A stretch of DNA of 64,000 bases, from the NCBI GenBank assembly GCA_030220185.1, contig JASPKZ010003438.1, positions 744,001 through 808,000 of the forward strand, in the 5' to 3' direction. The position numbers and the translations under genes were made by a program. Positions 19,938-31,900 of the stretch are shown here, piece by piece. Position 1 is the first letter of the stretch, and each line of letters starts with the position of its first letter. This DNA comes from Diploptera punctata. Lineage: Eukaryota; Arthropoda; Insecta; Blattodea; Blaberidae. Under the pieces are notes generated by a model that was given only the letters and a program-made list of their open reading frames with translations, did no database searches and had not been told where the DNA came from.

Positions 19938-22900
19938 GTAATTAAGTGAATTAAAATTTCTACAAGTAGGGTAAGCATATTAATATTAAGTTTATTTATT
20001 TTGAAAATACATTGACCTGTTTCTCCCCTATATATATATTACCCATCCAAGTGTTTTGTGCAGGCGGAAAATATGTTAACTAACAAACTGTCTTTCTCTT
20101 CCTTACTATGTTGCCACTTCCTGTCCTTTGTATTATGTTGTTTGATTGGCAGGTAGAAAGCTGACAAATACTATGTATTTTAATGATCCGTCTTTCTGCG
20201 CGGTCAGTGGCAGAATGACTAACTTGACAACCCTGTTACTTTTGGGGTTACGTCTAGGAAAGAGCTGTCCCTTCCTTGCCCTTCTCATTACACGTTGCCA
20301 CTTGTGATTTATTGTGAGGCTGGTAACAGAGAGACGACAAATACTGTGATTTTAAATGATCCGACCGCTTGAGCATTCCGTGCTTAAATGACTAATTTGA
20401 CAACCATGTTAAGAACTTTCACATGTGTTTAGAGATTCTCCCCCCACATTTGAAGTTGTAAAATTTCAATACGTGATCGGATGTACAGTTTTCTCCTACA
20501 TCCCTTCCACAGATTCAGTAGATCGGCGACACTAGTGCTAAAACTCTTCCCCTCCGCCTGTGAACAGTTAACTTGGATGTGTAATATATATATATTTTTT
20601 TCATTTTGTTCAAAAACCTGCTGTCAATAGTATTAGCGCCAGTACCAACCTTGGAATTTGATTTCATGTCAGGTTAGGTTATAACTTTTTTCATTTGTTC
20701 CAATTTATTTTCAATAAATTTAATTATTTCAATTATGAAAGATAAATGTAGTTTTTATAATTAGTTGCAACAATAGTGAATTATGCTACAAACCTACATG
20801 TATAATTATAGATAAAGCAACATGTATGATACCTAGGTCTATTTAGTACCATGTACCAACACATCTTCATTTAAAATCTATAGTTAAGACTTTATTTAGT
20901 TGCCAAATTTATTGTTGTTATAAGGAGAGAACACTAGAATAATTGTTTCGGATTTCTGTTGGACATTTTAAAAATAACATACTGGTATAAAAAGTTGTTA
21001 TAGTAGAAGAAAACTTAAATAGGCACACTATCATTACAGCAAATGGAAATAAAACATTTTAACTTGGATTTCTTAATAAATATGTGTCTAATATATACAA
21101 ATGTATGAGAAATGCTTTTATTCATTTTTATTAGTCTGGTGGTACGACAGTGCCTTTGGAACACAACACAGTCAGATTTGTAGACAATTTCAGTGCAGGA
21201 ACAAGAGGATCAGCATCTGCAGAATGGTTTTTGGAAAATGGATACATTGTTATTTTTATATACAGGTCAGTATTGTATATATGGAGAGAGAGAATTGACA
21301 GTACAAATTCAAAATAAAAATAAAACTTTAATTCTTTCTCAGTACCATAATATACATCTTGTAGCATTGTTGGCAGTTATAAACAAGACATCATTGAAGT
21401 ATTAAAGCCTTCATGTAAGGCATTCATTTTACTAACCAAAATCAAACTGAATTAATGAATTTAGATTATACAGTGAATGACTGGAAAACATTAGCTCAGG
21501 ATAGGAATGTGTGGAGAGCTTATGTTCGCATGGCCATGAACCTATGGGTTTGATAGTGCCAGTGAGTTAGTTAACTTAATTTTATCATTTTCATTTTTTT
21601 TTCACATTGTCCCTTATGAAAAATTTGGAAAAAAATATGTATCTTATTATTATTATTTATTTGTAGGATTTTCCTCTTGCTCTTTTCCCGTCCATTGGTC
21701 TATCTTTCTTTTGCTCTTTTTGCAAATCTGTTGTCTTCCATTCTTTCTATATGATGTTTTCCAATATTTTTGTCTCTCTATAATAAATTTGGTCATGGCA
21801 GAGGGGATCAGTACCCAATGATCTAGACGATAGAGCCAGGAAGCGTAAGCTGCTGGCCTATAAAAGGCGAGGGGAAGCGAAGAATAATCCACAACGAACG
21901 GATGGGATTCATTAGTCCTGCAAGACAATCCATCTATGGAGAGACAACTCCGAAATAAAACAGGGCAGGCTGAGCTCTGGAGCTGGGTGAAAGCAGTCGG
22001 CCTAGGGAGGAAACCCTGAATAATACCCGCCACGAAAACGGGCTAGCAACCCACTTCAAGATGTATCTTACATATTGCTCGCAGTCCCAAGGACCTTGGA
22101 TGAAAGATGCATACACAACAAAATGCAAAATAGCAAGTGCTTAAATTAGAAAAATTAATCAGGATAGTTGGGAAAAATTTTCAAAATACGAAAACATACA
22201 TATATATATATATTCTTAATATTAAAAGATTCTGTTCTGTAACTAGTGTTTCTTCCAGACATTTCACCCTCAACTGTGGAGGGTATCTTCAGTGGTGAGT
22301 GCTTCTAGATGGTATTCCTTTGTCGTAGACTCGACTATGAATATATATTATTAATATTGAGTGGAGAACATATTTTTAATAACTCACCTCATACAATTTC
22401 AAATTTATTTGATATAAGACTATTGGTTTCAAATTAATTTTTCATTCATCTTCAGTTTATTTTCATGACTTCAACTGTTGAAATTCTATGTTGGAGTCAT
22501 GAAAATAAACTGAAGGTGAATGAAAAATTCATTCGAAACCAGGGTCTTAAAATTAAATAAATTTGAAATTGTATGAGGTGAGTTATTAAAAATATGTTCT
22601 CCACTCAATATAAATGATATAATCTCATAACGTTTACTTTCCAACATTAATTTTAATATGAATATATATATATATATATTACTAGATCTGTCATTGCACA
22701 ACTGTATTTTTCTTGATCTCATTTAACTCTTACCGATAACGGTGATAATTAGTGTTATAAATTGTAACATATGTTGATTGTATAAAATAATACGGCTAAA
22801 AGAGAATGCCATACTGGTTACTTTTTATCTAAAACTAGTGGAAATTTTAAAGATTAGATACATACTAGATTTTAGTAGGAATACAATAATTTCAACCCAA

Positions 22901-25900
22901 TGAAGGGCAAACACTCAGAAATCAAGACTACTACTTTATAATTACTATGTTGTTTCATTAAATTTCTTTTATGAAGTGTGATCATTATTAATTTTATTTC
23001 GTGATATCGACTAACATGTAGCTCTATTATATTTAACTTTGCTTACAGATTAAAATCTTTGGAACCATTTGTACGACACTTCATGGGCCAGAAATTTCTG
23101 GATATGCTAGAAATTAGGAAACAAAGCAATGTTACTTCTGTTCAGGGTAAGTACACTATCTGTTTTTATTGATCTTGTATAAGCCGCAATTTGTTTAAAT
23201 ATTTTAAATTTTAATCATGATGCAATACCCTTCTTCTGAAATGCCACATGTCCTGCCCATTGCAGTTTACGAGACTTAACTGTCCTTATTATATCTGGCT
23301 TCCCATACAAATCACATAGCTCACTATTAAGTAGTTTTCTCCATTCACATGTCTGTTCATCTCTTTGTTGGCCCAAAAATTTTCCTAAGAACTTTATTCT
23401 CAAATACTCATAATCTTCTTTCCTCTCCTAAAGTTTGAGTCCATGTTTCGCATCCATATGATATAACTTGGAGAATAACGGTTTTATATATTTTTAATTT
23501 AACTTTTTTGAAAGGAGTTGGGACGAGTCACTGTAATGCATAATAGCACGCATTTCCAGAATTAAGCCTGTTTCATTTCTTTGTGCATCTCATTCCTAAA
23601 TATTTGAATTCAGCCACTTCTTCAAAATTTCCCTTACTTGTCATTAACTGTCCATTTCCATTATATAATGTACTTCTGTGTGTGAACAAATGTTTAGTTT
23701 TATTGATATTTACTTCCAGCCCCAATTTCTTAGTGTTACTCAATAGAGTGTGCATGTTGGCAATGTGTGTACAAATGTTGTATTTTCTCATCAAGCTTAG
23801 GTTCCAATTTGATGGATGAAATCTATCAATAGTACCACATGACTTCTTAATATATGTATTGCAGAGGACTTCGATTTACTTGACTTATTTCCTAAGGGCA
23901 GCAGTAAAGTTCCTCCAGCGTACTTTGTTTTCAGCCAGTATTTCATTTGTTTCCAGCTTCTCCCTCTTTCCTTTGCTTCCTCCTCTACTGATCGCTTCCA
24001 TGTTTTCCTAGAACATCTCCTCTTTCTTACTCCTTGCGCGTTCCAATCTAGTGCAATCTTCTCAATAGCTCCATCTGGTTTTCTCAACGTGTGGCCTATC
24101 CAATTCCACTTTCTTTCAATCTTTTTTTTTTTTTCATTTCATACATCTTAATGATGGGATAAATCATATTTGAAGAGAAAAATTATATACTCATGAATGG
24201 GGCAGGAATTAACAGCGTATATAAGAGAAGAATTTGCATTTAGATTGGAACTTGCTCTGGTAGTTCAGTCAGTAGATTATTGGCCTAGAAAGCCAAAGGT
24301 CCTGGGTTCAAGCTCCAGTCTGAGCATATAATTTTTCTCTTCAAATATGATTTAACCATATTAAATTAATGTTGGGAAGTAAACATTATGAGGTATAATC
24401 ATTAAAATTCATCGGAGAACATATTGTTTAAACAACTCACCTCATAGGATTCATGCTTCCATGATATCGCGATTTCAAACATAGTCATGTTCATCTTCAG
24501 CCATGAATCCTATGAGGTGAGTTGTTTAAAAAATATGTTCTCCGATGAATTTTAATGATTTAACCAGTTTCTTTGTATTATTTGGTGAAATATTGGAGAT
24601 TGTTTGGTTTTTCTCCACAGTTCTTCATTTGATAATATTTCTGGCCATCTTATTTTTAAAATATGCCTCGGGCATCTGTTTACAAAGGTCTGCATATTTT
24701 TATTTGTTGCTTTCCTACGATTAAAATTATTATTAAAATTTCCAACTCCATGAAGAATGAAACCCAGATCTGCTAGTCACTAGGCAGTCATTGGTTGTTC
24801 TGTGACCTTGACTGATATAAGAATTAAATTAATATTTTTAATACCTCACCTCATATCCTTTATTCTTCTAGACTGCGGTTTCGGATCTGTATCTCCATCA
24901 TCAGTAGCCTCTCTTTGACCCGTTGTTATATCGTTTCTTGGTGGTTTTCTTCTTCCTTCTATTGGTGGACCAATGAAGCTTTGGATCAAATCAACATTAA
25001 CGTGAAAAGATATATATAGGAAAAACAAAAAGAAACCTAAAAATTAGAACCAAAGAACACATAAGAAATGTTAAAAATGGAGAAATAGAAAAATCTGCAG
25101 TTGCTACTCATGTTTGGTCTGAAAAAACATAATATAAATTCAGACACTAAATTATTAAAACAGTTAGAAAATACAAAAGAGCTGACTATTTTGGGAAAAA
25201 ATTTATATTCAGAAGAACAAAAACAGAGTTATGAATTTTGAAATACTGACGGAGCATGACCTTGTTTGGAGGTTCTTTGGCCAACCACAGGATGGGCTTG
25301 ACATCGACACCCAGGTTGTGCAACATAATGCAACATAAATCAAACCAGTCTGGACAAGCTGATGATAAAACAGAATTGTTTTGAAACATGTTCAAGAACA
25401 AATCAACAATAATATTGAGGTAAGATGATCAGACTAAATATAATATAATTAACGAGAATTTCGAAATTCATGAGTTTTTCTTTTTTGTTTTTTTGGATGT
25501 GGATTTTTTTCCTAAACTGTGAGTTCTTTCTGTTTTGTGTATGTTTGATTAGGCTAGCTTATGTATCAATTAAATGTTTTTCAGACCAAACATGGGCCGC
25601 TACTGCTGACTTGTCCACTTCACCATTTTTGACATTTCTAAGATGTTCTTTCACCCTTGTTTTCAAATTTCTTTTTGTTTTTCCTATATAGATTTTGTCA
25701 CAATTCTTGCATTTGATCTGATATATTCCTGATTTGTTTTCTTCTTCAAATCAGATCAAATTCAAGGATTGTGACAAAATCTATATAGGAAAAACAAAAA
25801 GAAATTTGAAAACAAAGGTGAAAGAACATCTTACAAATGTCAAAAATGATGAAGTGGACAAGTCAGCAGTAGCGGCCCATGCTTGGTCTGAAAAACATAT

Positions 25901-28900
25901 AATTCATACAATAGCCAGCCTAACCAAACATACACATAAAAAAAAGAACTCACGGTTAAGGAAAAAATCCACATCCAAAAAAACAAGAAAGAAAAACTCA
26001 TGAATTTCGAAATTCCTGCAAATTTTGATTTGATCCAGAGCTTCATTGGTCCATCAATAGAAGGAAGAAGAAAACCACCAAGAAACGACATAACAACAGT
26101 CAATGAGAGGCTACTGATGTGGAGATATAGCTCCGAAACTGCAGTCTAGAAGAATAAAGGATATGAAGTTAGGTATTACTTACTTACTCACTGTCACTAT
26201 CGAACCCATAGGTTCATGGCCATGCAGACATAAGCTCTCCATACATGCCTATCCTGAGCTAATGCTTTCCAATCATTCCCTGTATAATCACTTCCCTCAA
26301 ATCATAGTTAATGCTATTCTCCCACCTCATTCTTGGTCTACCAACTGGGCGTTTTCCCTCTGGCTTTCCTACAAGAAGCTTCCATGCAAGTCTTTCATTC
26401 CCCATACGTGCAATATGTCCTGCCCATCGCAGTCTACGAGACTTAAGTGTTCTTAATATATCTGGCTTCCTATAAAGACCATGTAGTTCACTGTTATGCA
26501 GTCTTCTCCATTCACCTGTCTGTTCATCTCCCTTTGGTCCAAAAATTTTCGTAAGTACTTTATTCTCAAATACTTGTAATCTCCTTTCCTCGCTTAAAGT
26601 AAGAGTCCATGTTTTGCAACCATATAATATAACTGGTAGAATAATAGTTTTATATATTTTCAGTTTAACATTTTTTGAAAGGAGTTGGGACATCAAGAGT
26701 CTCTGCAATGCATAATAGCATGCATTTCCAAAATTGAGCCTATGTTTAATTTCTTTGTGATTAATGTTCCTAGGTATTTGAATTCAGCCACTTCCTCAAA
26801 ATTTCCCTCATTTGTCATTAGCTGTCCATTTCCATAATTTCTATGTGTGACCATACATTTAGTTTTATTGATATTTACTTCTAGTCCTAATTTCTTAGTG
26901 TTACCCAGTAGTGTGTGCGTGTTGTCCTTTAGTATCTCCTCGCCATCGGCCAATAGTACTACATCATCAGCATAAACTAACAGCTTATTAATACCATTCA
27001 GTTGTAAGCCTTCCTCATTCTCTAAAGATTTAATGGCATGCTCTAGTACAAAATTAAATAGTAGAGGAGATAGTGCATCTCCTTGCTTCAACCCATTCTG
27101 GATTTCAAAAGTGTCCGAAAACTGTTTGCCTACACACACCCTACTCTTTGTGCCATTTAGACACATTTGTATAAGACTAACTAACTTTTTAGGAATTCCG
27201 AACTCCAGCAGGATACTATGAGGTATTAAAAACATTAGTGTAATTCTTAGATTAAACCTCATAGTGATTTTTTCCTGTGAAAGTTAAATAAAGTCTTGGC
27301 TAATATATCTACATGCCCTTCCTTCAACCTCTCAGCCTGCAATAGCATTTTTCTTATTGGTCAACAGTAGGTTAGTTTCAATCATTTTACCATCGACTAT
27401 GCTTTTTTATTTGCTCCGCATGTATTTTAATGTTACAGAAATGATAGCATTATTTTTTTTTTTCCAGTGAAAAATGAAAATTTAAATACAGTCTTGCCAA
27501 TATTGGAAAAATACAAAGCTGTGAAGGAAGCTAATCAATTACTATCTCGTTCACAACACTGTTTGAATACATGTGGCTGCTCAGAGCAGCTTGTGGATGT
27601 CTGGCCCCATTCAAATCAAGAGCACTTCTGTATCTGGCTGCAGCTGTTTCAGATTTTTATATTCCATCTAATGAAATGGTTAGTGAGTATCTTTCTTCTG
27701 TTTATAACTAAATTAAAATAAAGAATAAATCTTATCTAATATCATAAATGAAAATGGATTTAAGATGAAGCATCTTTCCAAAAATACAGCAGTTTTCACA
27801 TCGATAATTTAAGATAAAGATTATTTCGAGGCATGAAATGAAACACAGTTTTGATGTTTTTATTATTCATTTAATGCATCTCAATGAAGGATAAATTATA
27901 TTTGAAGAGAAAAATGTATGCTCAGACTGGGGTTTGAACACAAGACCTTTCGCTTTCTATACGAATACTCCACTGACTGAGCTACCTGAGCATTCCAATC
28001 TAAATGCAAATTTTTCTCTTATACACTATTAATTCCTGTGTACCAAATGCTAAGAATCGTTGCTTGATCATGCAAATGGCGACGAAACTGGTCTGAGCAT
28101 ATAATTTTTCTCTTCAAATATACTGGGTACATTCATTTCAATGCTACATTCAAAGTTAGCTGATATGGTACGGAAAAGAGACCAACATAGTGAAGCAGCC
28201 CTTACTGTAATGTGAATAGCGTTCACGGGGTTTTAAAGGGGAAAAAAATTCATGTTTGTCAGCGGATGCCTGGATAGTTCAAAGGAAGACTGCCAGCATG
28301 AAAGCTGGAGATCCTGGCTTCAAATTCCGGTTCAGACATAACATTTTCTCATTAATTGTATTTCATCAGCATATTTTTGTATTATTACCTTAAAATCCAT
28401 TCACTAATTATAAACATGATATTTAAAGTATTGATGAGTTTTCACTTCTCATATAAAAATCATAATATAATGTTGAATAATTAGTTATGATAGTGAAATA
28501 GTTTCTATCACATTGACTTATTTAAATAACATTGACTTTTATATTTCATGATACAAATCAACTGAATTATGAATTCTTCTTACCTCATACATCTACGTTT
28601 TTTTAACACAGAACTGCAGTATCGGGAAACATATCATTCCCATTTTCAGCTGTTTTCACAACTGTCAATTTTTTTATTATGCTGATAATTTTCTAAACTG
28701 CCATCTGGTGTAATTTTCAAGAACTTTGTAATCAAACTTGGTTCGTCTGGAACCTCAAAGTTCATGGTTTTTTTAATGTACATCTTTTCCCAAACTGTTA
28801 ATTCCAAAGGTTTAGATAGATGTTTCAAAAGTTTTGCTTCTTTTTCAATTCTATGGTTCTCTAATAAACTATGTGCTGCTATTGCTGATTTTTCAATTTT

Positions 28901-31900
28901 ACCATTTTTATGTTCTTTTTTGTGAGTGTCTAAATTCCTTTTTGTTTTTCCTATATATACTTTATTGCAATCTTTACAATTAATTTGATAAGTTCCAGAT
29001 TTGTTATTGTCTGGGCTGTTAACTTTTTTATTAGTTAACAGAAAATTACCCAGGCTGAATTTTACCCAGTAATCTTCCGTTAACTAATAAAAAAGTTAAC
29101 ATCCCAGACAATAAAAAATTTGGAATTTATCAAATTAATTGCAAAGATTGCAATAATACATATGTAGGGGAAAAAAAGGGGAATTTAGACACTCACAAAA
29201 AATAATACTTTAGAAACACAAAAAATGGTGAAATTGAAAAATCAGCAATGGCAGCACACAGTTTATTAGAGAATCATAGAATTGAAGAAAGAAGCTAAAC
29301 TTTTGAAACATCTATCTAAAACTTTGGAATTAACAGTTTGGAAAAGATATACATTCAAAAAAAAACTTTGAACTTCGAGGTTCCAGACTAACCAAGTTTG
29401 ATTACAAAGCTTTTCAAAAGTACACCAGATGGCAGTTTAGAAAATTACCAGCATAATAAAAAATCGACAGTCGTGAAAACAGCTGAAGATGGGAATGAAA
29501 TGTTTCCCGATAAAGCAGTTCTGTGTTAAAAAAACATAGATGTATGAGGTAAGAAGAATTCACAACTCATTTTATTCTTATTAAGAAAACCTCATAATGT
29601 AAAAATTCCCAAATTTATTATGTTTATTATATTTCAGCCCACACATAAGATGCAGTCAGCAGAAGGTCCACCTACAATTTCTTTGAGGCTTGTGCCAAAA
29701 ATGCTAGAGCCATTAGTGAATATATGGGTGCCTAATGCTTATGTTGTTTCTTTTAAACTTGAAACAGATGAAAGTATTCTTGTGAGCAAAGCACGAGGTG
29801 CTCTGTCTAAGTATAAACATAAGGTATGTATGGAGCTGTTGTTAATGAATTTGTGAATCTAGGAAGTTATCTTCTCCTAAGTAATGCCACGAGTGATAAA
29901 TTCATGACTCACTAAGTGAGGAGTGAATTTATCTAGAGAATTTGGAAATCAAGAGTGGCATTTGTTAGGACTATTTAACGAATAAAATTAAGCTGTTTAC
30001 TCACAAATCATTATTTAACTATGGTTATTTTAAAATAATTATATATTTCATGTAAATGGCGATATTTGAAAACAAATGAGAAACGATTGGTATGCTTCAA
30101 TTGCTTTTTTTGTTTATCACTGCAACCAGATCATACTATTTATTGCCAAAGGAACGCAATATTGTAAGAATGCTCTCTAGTGGAGAAAAAATGAATCACA
30201 TCAAACTGTATATTAATTAATTTCTGATGTCGTATGATGTAAATATGACAATTATATTTTTCTGGATTATTAACTGGGAAAAATACATTTAAGAAAGTGC
30301 AAACAATGGTTTGTTTTTTTGATGGTATAATCAATTGCTACATATGTTTTTATATTAACTCCTGCAAGCGCTATGTGTTGACATCCATGTACTATATATG
30401 TACTATATATTTCTTAGTGAGTCAGTCACTGCAAAATAATGGTCAGACCTGTTCAGAATATTAAAAAGGAGGAGCTTTCTTTAATATGGTAAATTTAACA
30501 TTAATAAATATTTGGTGAAACACGACTGTGATTGGTTGTAAAACAGAAATCATTTAAACATGAATGGTCATTGACTCCCATTTGGGGCATGAGTTAAATA
30601 GTCACTACAATTTTGACACTAGGTCACAAGATAACAGTCTGATAACAACGGCAAGGATTTTAATGCACTAAAAGTTAAGATTCCAGTACTGATAGTATAA
30701 ATTATTCAATTGTTTTTGTGTGAAACCAAGCCAAAAGACAATCAGAAGTCTAACCTCTCATAGTATTCACCTATGTGAAACCAAGACAAAAACAGTCAGA
30801 AGTCTTACTTCTAATTATACTATATTACAATCTTAACTGTCCACCACCACCGTGGTCTTGAGGTAGCATGCTGCCTTGTCACGCAGCAGGCCCGGGTTCG
30901 ATCCCTGCTTGGAACAAGTTTCCTGGGTGACGTTTTTTCGGGGTTTTTCCTCACCTGTAAGAGAAATGTCAGGATACTTTAAGGCCCAAACATCATCTGG
31001 CCATCAATATCATATTCACCTCATTAGATTAAATTTAGGTTTAAGGCCTCTCCTGGAGCATCATTACCCATCATCATCACACATCATATCATTGGGGCAG
31101 CGTAACCCTCTCCTTCCAGGCGCCCCAACCTCAGAAGTGGGTTACAGTATGCCAATGCCAGGAGAGAATACCTGAAATGTCGAATGACAAACAGTTGGCA
31201 TTGAATAAAAAAAAAACAATCCTAACTTTTACTGTATTAAAATCCTTGCCCTGCTGATAACAATACCTCTTTGCAACACTTCTTTTTTATTCTAATTATT
31301 TCACAGTAGCTAATGCCTGTCACTAGACACATTTAAGTCTAGCTTTAGACATTTATTTGCTGTTAAATAATTGTTCTCTCTTAAATAATGAAATTTATCT
31401 ATCTCATTAATAGCTCAATTTCTTTATGCTTTTATTATTCATTTCATACATCTCAATGATGGATAAATCACATTTAAAGAAAACAATTATACACTCAGAC
31501 TAGGGCTTGAACCCAGGACCTTTGGCTTTCTAGGCCAATACTCTACTGACTGAGCTACCTGATATAATTTTTCTCTTCAAATATGATTTATTCATCATTG
31601 AGATGTAAGAAATGAATAATAAAAACATTGAAAGAAGCCGTACTGGTTTCATAATGTAATGTAAAAATCCCAAATAAATGTCTTCTCAATAAAGCCGCCT
31701 CCATTTGCAAGATAGAAGCAAAAGGTTTCATAGCATTTGGTGCATGGGAATTAACAGCATATATGAGAAAAATGTTCATTTAGATTGGAACTTGCTCAGG
31801 TAGCTCAGCCGGTAGAGTTTTGGCCTAGAAAGTCAAAGGTCCTGGATTCAAGCCCCAGTCTGCATATAATTTTTCTCTTCGCATATAGTTTTAATTTTCA

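Larger units (their letters stand above)
22337..22669. mobile_element. Hammerhead foldback element, 12-bp target duplication
   Basis: The 309-bp body (22349-22657) is flanked by atgaatatatat at 22337-22348 and 22658-22669. The arms run CTCACCTCATACAATTTC and complement. The right end, read on the minus strand, carries the family end AATGTTGGAAAGTAAACGTT. Each arm holds a hammerhead-like core, facing outward on opposite strands. No protein is encoded. It lies in PPCS intron 2. Confidence 0.75.
24841..26170. mobile_element. PLE foldback with GIY-YIG arms
   Basis: Outer arms (24841-25010 and 26000-26165) begin at CCTCATATCC and end at GGATATGA, each with a hammerhead core. Inside, 25443-25740 and 25745-26040 are inverted copies of the GIY-YIG region: plus-strand [20 protein letters not shown] and [13 protein letters not shown] at 25755-25905. 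Another plus-strand piece lies at 24995-25260 ([13 protein letters not shown]). The frames carry stops and A-tract slippages, so no active endonuclease is expected. Confidence 0.75.

Noticed and set aside
30876..31175. 99-codon ORF as a small protein
   Set aside because: It lies entirely within a tRNA-derived SINE with a target duplication.
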